Origin: Collinsella sp.
Lineage (GTDB): Bacteria > Actinomycetota > Coriobacteriia > Coriobacteriales > Coriobacteriaceae
Direction: 5' to 3'
NCBI GenBank assembly: GCA_019414565.1
Contig: DXLU01000027.1
Span: forward strand, 59,105-123,104
Length of the DNA: 64,000 nt
The notes below the pieces were generated by a model, which made no database searches, was not told the origin of the DNA, and saw only the letters and a list, made by a program, of their open reading frames with translations. The position numbers were made by a program, and so were the translations under genes. How positions within the stretch are numbered: position 1 is the stretch's first letter; every line of letters begins with the position of its first letter. Shown here piece after piece: positions 1-8,775 of this stretch.

Positions 1-19
1 GTCCATGCAGAAACCTCCT

Positions 20-2341
20 CTATCTAATCAATTGTAGTATATCTGCTTTCATGCAATTATCAACCAACTTGTTTAATTGCTCCTCGTTTGTCGATAGTCC
101 CTCTTTTTTCAAAATGTCGCGCACCTCGTTCTTAGTAATCGGCTTTTCAAACAACGAAAGCAAAGCGAACGAAAAATCATTAACCGCACACATTCTATGG
201 GTGGCACAACTCAGCAGTACTCTTAACCCCTCTTTTGAGCGTCCGACTTCTTTAACAAACGAACTTTTAACCAATTGAAAACCGTTATCGTGCATTACAT
301 AATCGGCATCGATATTTGTATTCAGCAATCCATAATGCAACAGTTCTTCTATCGCCCTTGTCAGCTTGAGGTCGCCCTGATCAAGAATAAGAGAAATGCT
401 ACAATCGGCCTCCAATAAACGGGCCAACTTAAGGTATACCAACTGGGAAACAGCATAGACATGATGGTATTCAGAATTATAGAAGTAGGCAAATGGCTCA
501 ACGAGCACGACAGAGGTCTTGGAATCCAGCCAGATTCGATCAGCTGGATTTAGACTAGTTAGCCGTCGCTTTACTTTGGTCAAATGTCCCTTATACCTGA
601 CAGCGTGAATAGAATCTAGGATCCAGGTCACCTCTGAAATATGAAGCCGCTGGGGCAAGTCAATTGTGTCGCTACCGTTTATGACCTCTTGCATATAAAA
701 ATCAATATGATGCTCATCAGATAAGGATTTTGCTTCATTTAAAGTTAAACCAGTGCCTGAAACATAATCCACTTCGAGGCGCAAATCCTCATATTGGGAC
801 TTCGGCATTACAGAGACACCATACTTATCGGGATGATTCCAAACATCCGACCCCATAACGAGACCAAAATTCGTAAATCCTCTCGTGGAATATGGAACAC
901 CACATACCTGTTTTGAATAATTCAAAACATTCTCTGTATAAGCTAAGGTGTTCAGAGCCTCTTCTTTAGTTTCGGTCGGAAAGCCAATCATAAAAAATAG
1001 ATGAACAGGAATACCCGCATTGAGACAATCATGGACATTGCGATCAATCCAATCAACTCTCGTGTTCTTCTTCATTAGATCAAGAACTCTTTGGTTGTAT
1101 GACTCGAGGCCAAACTGAATCTGCCTACATCCACTTTGGTATATCTTGTTAAAAACTTCTGTACTTAGGGTTGGAGAGAACCTCGTTTCTCCATGCCAGA
1201 AAAACGTTTTTCCCGATGCGTTTATTTCATCCGCGAGTTGCTCCATTCTTTTGCCTTCGAATGTTTCATCCACAAAAGAGAAAACTCTCGTGCCGTATTT
1301 TTCATTTAACCGACACATTATTTCAAATACTCTCGATATAGGCATCTTTCGGTAACAACCACCGGTGGCACCGGGAATGGTGCAGAAGGCGCAATGATTA
1401 AAACACTGCCTAGAGGAATAAACCGGCAATATTAACTCAGGCATGAAGTATTTAGAAAGGGCGAAGCCATCGAAATCGGGAACTGTATCGTTGATAAATG
1501 TTTGCTCAATCCGATGGTTTTTATATATCTTTCCACCTTTAGCATGGCAAAGGTTTGGAACACAGTCGAGATTGTCATCACCAGAGTCAAGAGCCTCAAG
1601 AAGACGTGCAAGCGGCTCTTCGCCGTCATACATCATTATCGAATCAATGTATTCAAAAAAGGGATGCCATTCTTTCATGCAGTCATCTGCTAAACGAGTA
1701 ATGTAATTGCCGCCCAATGAGACGTGTTTAACAGATGGACATTCTTCCTTAATCAGTTTCGCTAACGTAACTGCAGAAATCAATTGGAAACAGCCGCTCA
1801 CCGAAATCCCAATAAACTCGAATTTTTCCCTCTGAATACGCTTAAGAAAGGCAGTTTCATAGAAGGAAATAAACGGATTATGCAAGGTATCCGCAAGCGA
1901 TTTCATTATTTCTGGTGTCGAATAATAATCATAGGGCAGATCTATGGAGTTGAACGTGTATTTAACTCCATATGAGACGTGATTTATGATATAGAGTGCA
2001 TTTCTAAAAATGTTTTCAGCATATTGTCTTTCTTTTAGATTAAAGTATCTCTTCGATCTGAAAATATCTTTTGCCTCGCCAACATTAAGTGCCGACTTTT
2101 GTATCAACTCGATTGTTAATTGAACATTCGAACTAAACGAATCCTTTGATTCCCGATACCTTTTACAGCACTCTTCGACATGTCTAAAAGATAGGAGGTC
2201 ATCGTAAAATTCCACGTTTAAGTCAACAATGTCAACTTTGTATTGTTCAACCTCTTGAAGATATGACTTCAAAACAGGCAAGGCAAGATACGGCCCCACT
2301 GGACTCCATCCTGGGGGAAATACTAAAAGCGTTTTAGGCAT
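20..2341 (-). CDS. B12-binding-type radical SAM enzyme, possible RiPP or natural-product maturase
   Basis: This 773-residue protein starts with a cobalamin-binding-like Rossmann half (PPGWSP near residue 9, VDIVDLN near 36). The radical SAM core has the cluster motif C313-x3-C317-x2-C320 and a following HGETRF strand. The classical B12 DxHxxG motif is not visible, so base-off cobalamin binding is unproven. The last 200 residues look like two small winged-helix units, resembling PqqD/RRE-like tails of peptide-modifying radical SAM proteins. It is the third gene of a leftward operon, 7 bases after the MFS gene. Its ribosome binding site is weak, so translational coupling is likely. The DNA is clearly AT-richer than the rest of the window, which suggests horizontal transfer. 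The family is firm; the RiPP role is inference. Confidence 0.75.
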   Translation of the reverse strand: MPKTLLVFPPGWSPVGPYLALPVLKSYLQEVEQYKVDIVDLNVEFYDDLLSFRHVEECCKRYRESKDSFSSNVQLTIELIQKSALNVGEAKDIFRSKRYFNLKERQYAENIFRNALYIINHVSYGVKYTFNSIDLPYDYYSTPEIMKSLADTLHNPFISFYETAFLKRIQREKFEFIGISVSGCFQLISAVTLAKLIKEECPSVKHVSLGGNYITRLADDCMKEWHPFFEYIDSIMMYDGEEPLARLLEALDSGDDNLDCVPNLCHAKGGKIYKNHRIEQTFINDTVPDFDGFALSKYFMPELILPVYSSRQCFNHCAFCTIPGATGGCYRKMPISRVFEIMCRLNEKYGTRVFSFVDETFEGKRMEQLADEINASGKTFFWHGETRFSPTLSTEVFNKIYQSGCRQIQFGLESYNQRVLDLMKKNTRVDWIDRNVHDCLNAGIPVHLFFMIGFPTETKEEALNTLAYTENVLNYSKQVCGVPYSTRGFTNFGLVMGSDVWNHPDKYGVSVMPKSQYEDLRLEVDYVSGTGLTLNEAKSLSDEHHIDFYMQEVINGSDTIDLPQRLHISEVTWILDSIHAVRYKGHLTKVKRRLTSLNPADRIWLDSKTSVVLVEPFAYFYNSEYHHVYAVSQLVYLKLARLLEADCSISLILDQGDLKLTRAIEELLHYGLLNTNIDADYVMHDNGFQLVKSSFVKEVGRSKEGLRVLLSCATHRMCAVNDFSFALLSLFEKPITKNEVRDILKKEGLSTNEEQLNKLVDNCMKADILQLIR

Positions 2342-2348
2342 ATCAACG

Positions 2349-3536
2349 TCACATCTTTCGCAAATAATTCAATTGAAACACAACTACCATCATAATTGAA
2401 AATACACCAAGTCCTGTAACGAGAATTGAGAACATCGCGATGCTCGTGAACAGCGAAACAAGAAGTGTTGAAATAACAACAGCAACCGATTGCAAAGACT
2501 CCCTAATTGAAAACAGGCTTATCGATTCAGATCCGTCTCTCGCCAAATCCTGCAGCGATGTTATGAGAAGCACATCTTGAATGGCGTTTCCGGCACCGAC
2601 GATAAAAAGGAAAATAAACGATATCCCAGACGCATAGCGATAGCCAAACGCCAGATACGCACCGAGCGCAAGATACGTCACAAAACAATATGATTTAACG
2701 CAATCGGAACCACTGATTAAACGACCATATATTGTATTTCCGAACAACAGTCCGATTGTAAGACTACTCTGAAGGAATCCGTATTGTATCGATGACGAGT
2801 CAAATTGCAATTGCGCTATAGCTGGCAAAAGAGAATTCAGAGAGCCGAATGCCACGCCACTAGAAATATCGATTAATAGGAAACCAATTGCCAAGTGCTT
2901 CGCGCTAAGATCACTAAATGCAGTCCTGTTTTTTTCATTTTTGCTTATTCCCTCTTTATCATTAACCTCGATAACCGACGGAACATCTCGCAGCAACCAG
3001 AACGACGCGGCAAAAGAAAGCGCGTCTAATGCAAGAACAGCCTCCGCCCCAAATTGAGCGACAACAAAACCGCCGGCAACTGGCCCCAGAACCATCATCA
3101 AATTCTGCAGGAACCCAAACGAATTATTAATTACGTCGCGATTGATACTATTCGTATTGGCTCTTAACAACGAGTAAAAGCAGGGCATTTCTACCGTTCG
3201 GCAAAGCGATACCGCGCACGTAATAGCAAACATACTCCATTTACTATCAACAAAAATATAGCAAACGAATAATCCCGCGCGAATTAAGTCTGCCAATCTC
3301 ATGGCCTGCAGTGTCCCGATACCCATCTTCTGAGGCAGCTGCGCGAGCGCAACTGAAAACAGAGAGGGGGCAAATCTGCAGCAGACCATCAAAGCAGTTG
3401 CAGAAACATCGTGAGTTACCTCGTAAATCAGCATTGGCAAAGCAATATTCGCACACCAATTGCCTATTTCGCTTATCCCTCTAGCAATATATAGGACCCG
3501 AACCGGACGGCTAGCTCTCAATACCGTGAACATCAC
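2349..3536 (-). CDS. MFS transporter, probable small-molecule or peptide exporter
   Basis: A 395-residue integral membrane protein with about 12 hydrophobic segments and the layout of the EntS/MFS_3 group. The N-terminal half has the ARGISEIGNW region and PVAGGFVVA in a mid-protein helix. It overlaps the 3' end of the DUF2087 gene by 26 bases and is followed within 7 bases by the radical SAM gene, so the three are almost certainly co-transcribed. An exporter beside a radical SAM enzyme commonly secretes the product or gives self-protection, but the substrate here is unknown. Two adjacent Met codons (3536 and 3533) could each be the start. Confidence 0.8.
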   Translation of the reverse strand: MMFTVLRASRPVRVLYIARGISEIGNWCANIALPMLIYEVTHDVSATALMVCCRFAPSLFSVALAQLPQKMGIGTLQAMRLADLIRAGLFVCYIFVDSKWSMFAITCAVSLCRTVEMPCFYSLLRANTNSINRDVINNSFGFLQNLMMVLGPVAGGFVVAQFGAEAVLALDALSFAASFWLLRDVPSVIEVNDKEGISKNEKNRTAFSDLSAKHLAIGFLLIDISSGVAFGSLNSLLPAIAQLQFDSSSIQYGFLQSSLTIGLLFGNTIYGRLISGSDCVKSYCFVTYLALGAYLAFGYRYASGISFIFLFIVGAGNAIQDVLLITSLQDLARDGSESISLFSIRESLQSVAVVISTLLVSLFTSIAMFSILVTGLGVFSIMMVVVFQLNYLRKM

Positions 3537-3792
3537 GATTAACCTCGTATTTCAGGCCTCGTTCATCCCTTAATAGGAATCCATAATCAACCAAGTACCG
3601 CCTCAACACGGCATAATCAGGATAGAGCTGTGACAGCACACGATTAACCTGAAGCTCCGTATAACTTGTATTTAATTCAAAGAAAGAGACGGCCCATAGC
3701 AGCATGATTCTTTTATAGCTTTCCTTTTTTGGAATTGAAACCAGCTCGCCATTCTTGAGAAATCGTTTTTTAAAGTCTATTAGCTCATCCAT
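3511..3792 (-). CDS. DUF2087 domain protein, small putative regulator
   Basis: A 93-residue protein that is nearly all one DUF2087 domain. Visible hallmarks are a Lys-rich start (SIPKKESYKR), a helix ending in YTELQVNRVL, and the DYAVLRRYLVDYGFLLRDE segment. DUF2087 usually sits at the C terminus of ArsR- or MarR-type transcription factors; here the DNA-binding half is missing. A GGAGG site lies 5 bases before the ATG. It heads the operon with the MFS and radical SAM genes, so a regulatory role for that operon is plausible but unproven. Confidence 0.75.
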   Translation of the reverse strand: MDELIDFKKRFLKNGELVSIPKKESYKRIMLLWAVSFFELNTSYTELQVNRVLSQLYPDYAVLRRYLVDYGFLLRDERGLKYEVNRDVHGIES

Positions 3793-3892
3793 TCACATCC
3801 TCCATTTCATACGCATCTAATACTAAAAATGCATACGCTTTAGGTCATCGCATTCAGCTTCTTTATTCGAACTAAACTCGAACTAATCTAAA

Positions 3893-4111
3893 TTATTTGC
3901 TCAGACACTCTTCGAAAGCTCGTTTTTCACTCTGAGTAAAATGCCCTTCCCAGTCAGTCCACGAACAGGAAGGCAACTCACAACGAGCGGAGTCGAAGCC
4001 CTCTGCCGTCGGTCGCTCAAAATGCACGATAACCTTTTCAATATCGCCATCTGTAATCAGGTCAGAATGAATGACCTCGGTTCCATCTTCGAATGTCATA
4101 TACGGGTACAT
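3893..4111 (-). CDS. small conserved hypothetical protein
   Basis: A 72-residue acidic protein starting MYPYMTFEDGTEV. The ATG at 4111 has a GAGGTGG ribosome binding site 7 bases upstream; the longer open frame would add 14 unsupported residues. I recognise the pattern (MxFEDxTEVxHS, VHFERPTxxGFDSARCELP) as a recurrent uncharacterised protein of anaerobic Firmicutes and Coriobacteria, but know of no function. It faces the same way as the DUF2087 operon, 100 bases ahead of it, and may belong to the same island. Confidence 0.7.
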   Translation of the reverse strand: MYPYMTFEDGTEVIHSDLITDGDIEKVIVHFERPTAEGFDSARCELPSCSWTDWEGHFTQSEKRAFEECLSK

Positions 4112-4286
4112 CACGTAAACCACCTCGCAAACATAAATCCAGTTTAGCATCAAGCTATTGCACCAAAGACAGCAAGCCCCCCTTGATGAGTTGATGGTAT
4201 CTGTTAAATGTCACGTACGATTCACATCTGGTGGGTACCCTGATGGCTACACGAAACGAAGCAGATTTACACCGGGAGGACCCCGT

Positions 4287-5249
4287 ATGACAACCAAGTA
4301 CACCGACGCGCCGCGCACGCGCGTCATGACGCCGGCATCACTCAACAACGGCGTGCACGAGAACCATTCCATCGGACAGACCATGGCCATCGCGCCCAAA
4401 AAGGGCCTGTTTGACGACATTTCCATTCCCCAGATCATCGCCGGCGCCGCAGCTGCCGCCACGAGCGTTGCACTTGCCTCCAAGATCGGTATCGCGGGTT
4501 CAGTAATTGGCGCCGCCGTGAGCTCGGTCATCACCGTTGTGTCCTCGCAGGTCTACCGCCACTTTATCTCTGCCAGCGCCAAAGCCCTCAAAGGTACGCA
4601 CGCCGACGTCGACTACCCCGCCGGCGCCTATAAGCCCGTTGAGTTTGATGCCGAGGAGCACCTAGGTGGCGCCGCGACCACGCAGGAGATGCGCCAGGTT
4701 GCGGGACGCGCGACCACGGCGCGTGTCGCCCCCAACAGCCTGCGCGCCAAGGCGGCGGCAGAGCGCAGCCAGACGCAAAAGAAGGTCATCATCTTCTCGA
4801 TCGCCATCGCCATCGTCGCGGTCATCGCCTGCGCCGGCGCCATCCTTATCACCACCGCCGGTGAGGGTCTGGGCGAGCGCCCCGAGCCAATCCTTTCGTC
4901 GCGCACGACCGAGAGCGATGCAAATGACAACACCCGGTCTCAAGATCAGCAGACGCAAACGGACGACACGCAAGACAGTTCCACCTCTGCCAATTCGTCT
5001 TCGAACACCCAAGACCAATCGCAGGGCACCGATTCCTCTACGGCCAACAGTGGCACGCCATCCGGCACGACCGACTCAAGCCAAACGACTGACGGTTCGC
5101 AGCCAAGCACGGGCGGCCAGACGAGCGACACCGCTTCGGGAACGGGCACAGCAGACAGCAGCAACGCCAACAGCTCGAACAGCTCGAGCGGAACCGCGTC
5201 CGGCACGGCATCTGACAACTCGAGCCAAGGCACGGCATCGGGCAACTAA
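4287..5249 (+). CDS. membrane protein with long Ser/Thr/Gln/Gly-rich tail
   Basis: A 320-residue protein of unknown function. The ATG at 4287 follows GGGAGGA by 6 bases. An Ala-rich hydrophobic stretch covers about residues 49-84. A single strong transmembrane helix lies near 170-195, preceded by a QKK basic motif. The last 110 residues are low-complexity Ser, Thr, Gln, Asp and Gly, expected to be disordered and exported. No enzymatic motif or sortase signal is visible. A stem-loop terminator follows 34 bases after the stop. Confidence 0.75.
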   Translation: MTTKYTDAPRTRVMTPASLNNGVHENHSIGQTMAIAPKKGLFDDISIPQIIAGAAAAATSVALASKIGIAGSVIGAAVSSVITVVSSQVYRHFISASAKALKGTHADVDYPAGAYKPVEFDAEEHLGGAATTQEMRQVAGRATTARVAPNSLRAKAAAERSQTQKKVIIFSIAIAIVAVIACAGAILITTAGEGLGERPEPILSSRTTESDANDNTRSQDQQTQTDDTQDSSTSANSSSNTQDQSQGTDSSTANSGTPSGTTDSSQTTDGSQPSTGGQTSDTASGTGTADSSNANSSNSSSGTASGTASDNSSQGTASGN

Positions 5250-5283
5250 GCACATTTGCCTCTCATAGATAACCGACCTATAC

Positions 5284-5317
5284 AACGGGCGCGAATCGAA
5301 AGCGGTTCGCGCCCGTT
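5284..5317 (+). terminator. stem-loop terminator after the Ser/Thr-rich membrane protein gene
   Basis: Perfect 12-bp inverted repeat (AACGGGCGCGAA and its complement) with a 10-base loop. The T tract is short (GTTTG), so termination may be partial. Confidence 0.6.
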
Positions 5318-5389
5318 TGCCTTGGGCGCCGCCATGGCGAACGCCATGCGATGGTAAGATGCTTTACATGTGTAAAGAGGAGATTTGCC

Positions 5390-6697
5390 ATGAGCAAGAC
5401 AATAGTTAGGCCCACGCTTTCGCTGGGCAACCACATCTATCTGTATCGCCTGCTGCGCGATGCGATTGGATGTGGCAAGCAAACGTTTATGACGCAGGTC
5501 GAGGAGGCGCTCGCCGCTGGCGACATGACCGCTTATGACCTGGGCTTCGAGTCCACGCGCGAGCTGCTCGAGGAGCTCGACGACTGCATTAAGCTGACCG
5601 TCTTTAAAGGCGGCCGCCTGTATGCCACGGTCATCGCCAACGAGGCCTGGGATGCTGCGCTTGCCAAGGGCGAGGACAAGCCCAAGACCGCCAAGGGCGC
5701 CAAGCAGTCCTACAAAAAGAAAAAGCGCGGTGAGAAGGACCTCAAGGCCGTGCGCCCCAAGCACGTTAAGCGTCCCGAGCCCGAAGCCATGGTTGAAGCC
5801 GCGCCGGAACCCGAGACAGAGACAGAGATCGAAGTCGCTATTGAGGTAACGGCAGAAGCCGAAACCGAAATCGCCGCCACGACCGATTCCGAAGTCATAT
5901 CCGAGCAGGAAGCCACTGTGGAGCTCAACGAAGCGCCCAAGTCGACAACCGAAGAAGCCGCTGACCAACCCGAGCCGTCTGCGTTCCAAAACAGCGATGT
6001 CTTTGGCGACGAGGCCGAGAACGATCAGTCCGACAAGCCCGCAGATCAAGACGCTACCGAGTCGACACCGGAGCCCGAGACGCCGCAGCCCGCCATCTCG
6101 CTCACGGTCGTCTATGACCCCGAGAACGCCAACGCCGGCATCACCACCATGGCATCCACGCCCATCGAAGCAAAGTCGAGCGTCGAGAACGAGGACGCGA
6201 CGCAGGTTGAGGTTGAAACCGCAGCTGCAGACGCGCCCGTCACCGTGGAGCCCGCAGATTCCACGATCAAGCCGGAAGCGACGCCGGAGCCCGCACCCGT
6301 CATCGAATCCGTGCCCACCTCTGCTTGCGGCCAAATTCCCGCACCGGCACCGGCTTCGGCACCCGCAGCGGCCCCAACCCCCGCACCCGCAGCACCGACC
6401 ATCCCCGAGGACTTCCCCATCGATTTCGCAACCGAGGTCTTCTGCCCCGGCCCGCTTCTGCACCAGCTGTCGACCTATCTCCCCTACGGCGCCGATACCC
6501 TCGGCATTGTCGGCGAGTACTACTGGATCGCCCGCGAGCGCGGTACCATCGAGGCCGCGCGAAACCGCGCAAGCTTCCCCCTGCGCTACACGCAGGCCGG
6601 CGAGCGCCACGAAGTCACCGTGCGCATTCGCCGCAACACCACCGGTGGTCTCGGATCCACCTGGGCCATCGATAAAGTCGAAGAACCCGAGCAGTAA
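5390..6697 (+). CDS. LOTUS-like N-terminal domain protein with Pro/Ala/Glu-rich linker
   Basis: A 435-residue protein. The ATG at 5390 lies 7 bases after AAAGAGGAG; the longer frame is unsupported. Residues 1-85 (LYRLLRD, LGFESTRELLEEL, then a basic beta strand) resemble an OST-HTH/LOTUS-type winged helix, a fold linked to RNA binding. A Lys-rich segment follows, then roughly 230 residues of acidic Pro/Ala/Glu/Thr repeats, then a conserved-looking C-terminal domain (IVGEYYWIARE, VTVRIRRNT). The LOTUS assignment is from pattern recall and is tentative. A strong terminator follows, so it is monocistronic. Confidence 0.7.
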   Translation: MSKTIVRPTLSLGNHIYLYRLLRDAIGCGKQTFMTQVEEALAAGDMTAYDLGFESTRELLEELDDCIKLTVFKGGRLYATVIANEAWDAALAKGEDKPKTAKGAKQSYKKKKRGEKDLKAVRPKHVKRPEPEAMVEAAPEPETETEIEVAIEVTAEAETEIAATTDSEVISEQEATVELNEAPKSTTEEAADQPEPSAFQNSDVFGDEAENDQSDKPADQDATESTPEPETPQPAISLTVVYDPENANAGITTMASTPIEAKSSVENEDATQVEVETAAADAPVTVEPADSTIKPEATPEPAPVIESVPTSACGQIPAPAPASAPAAAPTPAPAAPTIPEDFPIDFATEVFCPGPLLHQLSTYLPYGADTLGIVGEYYWIARERGTIEAARNRASFPLRYTQAGERHEVTVRIRRNTTGGLGSTWAIDKVEEPEQ

Positions 6698-6702
6698 CGA
6701 CA

Positions 6703-6739
6703 AACGGCTCAAATCCAAATCAGGATTTGAGCCGTTTTT
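6703..6739 (+). terminator. rho-independent terminator
   Basis: Perfect 14-bp stem (AACGGCTCAAATCC and complement) with a 6-base loop and a run of T, just after the stop at 6697. Confidence 0.9.
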
Positions 6740-6752
6740 ATTTGTTGATGTT

Positions 6753-6888
6753 GCGTAACCAACAGCGAGCGGGCCGCAAGTGCCCCAGGTTGCCGTGAAA
6801 GAGGAGCGACGCGTACTTCGGTACGCGAGCGACGGCTTGAACGGCAAGATGGGGTGCTTGCGACCCGCGCAGCGTCGAGCAGTTACGC
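6753..6888. repeat. large imperfect inverted repeat with UUCG tetraloop
   Basis: Two 48-base arms (6769-6816 and 6821-6868) pair imperfectly around a TTCG loop closed by GCGTAC/GTACGC. An outer 7-bp pair (GCGTAAC 6753-6759 with GTTACGC 6882-6888) extends the stem. It lies in the convergent space between the LOTUS-like gene and ettA. It looks like a REP-type or MITE-like intergenic element rather than a simple terminator. Confidence 0.8.
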
Positions 6889-6908
6889 GGTTTGGAAAAC
6901 CGCGTAAC
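6882..6908. repeat. short palindrome at the 3' end of ettA
   Basis: A 12-bp perfect stem (GTTACGCGGTTT and complement) around GGA, ending 3 bases from the ettA stop. No T tract follows on the ettA strand, so it is at best a transcript-end stabiliser. It shares GTTACGC with the outer arm of the adjacent large repeat, so the two structures are mutually exclusive. Confidence 0.6.
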
Positions 6909-6911
6909 GAT

Positions 6912-8591
6912 CTAGTCGCGCGTCAGCTTGCGGTGAATACGATGCGGCTGTGCTGCGTCCTCGCCCAGGCGCTCGATGCGGTTGGCCTGATAGGCCTCGA
7001 AGTTGCCCTCGAACCAATACCAGTTGCCCGGATTCTCGTCGGTGCCCTCCCACGCCAGAATGTGCGTGGCAACACGGTCCAGGAACATACGGTCGTGGCT
7101 AATGACCACCGAGCAGCCCGGGAACTCGAGCAGCGCTGCTTCGAGCGAGGACAGCGTCTCGACGTCGAGGTCGTTCGTGGGCTCGTCGAGGAGCAGCAGG
7201 TTGCCGCCCTGCTTGAGCGTAAGCGCCAAGTTCAGACGGTTGCGCTCGCCACCGGAGAGTACGCCAGCGCGCTTCTGCTGGTCCTGGCCCTTAAAGCCAA
7301 AGCTCGCCACATAAGCGCGGCTGGGGACCTCGGTCTCGCCCACCATCATGTGGTCCAGGCCATCCGAGACGACCTCCCACAGGTTCTTATCGGGGTCGAT
7401 GCCGGAACGGTTCTGGTCGACGTAAGAAATCTTGACGGTCTCGCCCACCTCGAGCTCGCCCGAAGTCAGCGGCTCCAGACCCACAATCGTCTTGAACAGT
7501 GTGGTCTTACCGACACCGTTGGGGCCGATGACGCCCACGATGCCGTTGCGCGGCAGGGTGAATGATAGGTCGTCGATGAGCACACGGCCATCGAACTCCT
7601 TGTGCAGGTGATGGGCCTCGAGCACCTTGTTGCCCAGACGCGGGCCCACGGGGATGCGGATGTCGGTCCAGTCGAGCTTCTGGCTTGCGCGGGCCTCGGC
7701 CTCCATCTCCTCGTAACGAGCCAGACGGGCCTTGTTCTTGGCCTGGCGAGCCTTGGGCGAGCTGCGTACCCACTCGAGCTCGGCCTCCATGCGCTTGGCG
7801 AGCTTGGCGTCGCGGTTGCCCTGCGCCTCGATACGGGCGGCCTTGGTCTCCAGATACGTGGAGTAGTTGCCCTTGTAGGGATAAAGGTGACCGCGGTCGA
7901 CCTCGCAGATCCACTCGGCAACGTTATCCAGGAAGTAGCGATCGTGCGTGACGGCAAGCACCGCGCCCTGGTAGTTGTGCAGGAAGTGCTCGAGCCACAG
8001 GATCGATTCGGCGTCCAGGTGGTTCGTGGGCTCGTCGAGCAGCAGCAGGTCGGGAGCCTCGAGCAGCAGCTTGCACAGGGCCACGCGACGGCGCTCGCCG
8101 CCGGAAAGTACGTTGACCGGCATGTCGGAATCGGGCAGCTGCAGGGCGTCCATGGCCTGGCCGAGCTTGGAATCGATATCCCAGCCGTCGGCGGCGTCGA
8201 TCTCGTCCTGGAGCTTGCCCATCTCGGCCATGAGGGCGTCCATGTCGCAATCCGGGTCGCACATCTCCTCGCCGATCTTATTGAAGCGATCGACCTTGGC
8301 GATCATATCGCCAAACGCCATGCGCACGTTCTCGATGACGGTCTTGTCGTCGTCGAGCGGCGGCTCCTGCTGCAGGATGCCCACAGTGTAGCCGGGGGTG
8401 AGCCTGGCATCGCCGTTGGAGACCTCCTCGATGCCGGCCATAATCTTGAGCAGGGTCGACTTACCCATGCCGTTGGGACCCACGACGCCGATCTTGGCAC
8501 CGGGGTAGAAGCTCAGGGTCACGTCGTCAAGGATTACCTTGTCGCCATGGGCCTTGCGAGCCTGATACATCTGGTAGACAAACTCCGCCAT
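6912..8591 (-). CDS. ettA: energy-dependent translational throttle protein EttA (ABC-F ATPase)
   Basis: A 559-residue protein, the normal EttA length. It has two ABC ATPase domains: Walker A GPNGMGKS (38-45) with signature LSGGERRR, and GPNGVGKT with LSGGERNR in the second half. A basic, Arg/Lys-rich linker lies between them and there are no membrane segments. In E. coli EttA binds the ribosomal E site and restrains the first elongation steps when ADP is high. The start follows a GGATAG-type site. It appears monocistronic. Confidence 0.95.
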   Translation of the reverse strand: MAEFVYQMYQARKAHGDKVILDDVTLSFYPGAKIGVVGPNGMGKSTLLKIMAGIEEVSNGDARLTPGYTVGILQQEPPLDDDKTVIENVRMAFGDMIAKVDRFNKIGEEMCDPDCDMDALMAEMGKLQDEIDAADGWDIDSKLGQAMDALQLPDSDMPVNVLSGGERRRVALCKLLLEAPDLLLLDEPTNHLDAESILWLEHFLHNYQGAVLAVTHDRYFLDNVAEWICEVDRGHLYPYKGNYSTYLETKAARIEAQGNRDAKLAKRMEAELEWVRSSPKARQAKNKARLARYEEMEAEARASQKLDWTDIRIPVGPRLGNKVLEAHHLHKEFDGRVLIDDLSFTLPRNGIVGVIGPNGVGKTTLFKTIVGLEPLTSGELEVGETVKISYVDQNRSGIDPDKNLWEVVSDGLDHMMVGETEVPSRAYVASFGFKGQDQQKRAGVLSGGERNRLNLALTLKQGGNLLLLDEPTNDLDVETLSSLEAALLEFPGCSVVISHDRMFLDRVATHILAWEGTDENPGNWYWFEGNFEAYQANRIERLGEDAAQPHRIHRKLTRD

Positions 8592-8682
8592 ATGTCTGTT
8601 CTATCCTTTCTACCTGCTGTTTCCCTATTCTTGATTCGCTTTAGTGGAAACGAAATGAGGGAACCAGCTCTGAAACGTAACG

Positions 8683-8709
8683 AAAAAGGGGCATGGTTGC
8701 CCACACCCC
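8683..8709 (-). terminator. rho-independent terminator of the sdpR-sdpI operon
   Basis: On the minus strand GGGGTGTG and CATGCCCC form an 8-bp stem with two GU pairs and a 6-base loop, followed by TTTTT. Confidence 0.75.
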
Positions 8710-8775
8710 CTAATACTACCTGGGAAAAGTCCCCCGGAACATACTATGAACTGCGTACGCTAGTTTTCCGCAACC

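Noticed and set aside
5246..6847. 533-codon minus-strand frame opposite the LOTUS-like gene
   Set aside because: Gly/Cys/Arg-rich shadow of the Pro/Ala/Glu-rich plus-strand gene, running through two terminator hairpins, with no ribosome binding site.
6882..6908. Rho-independent terminator of ettA
   Set aside because: The stem is perfect but no T tract follows on the ettA strand; kept only as a palindrome.
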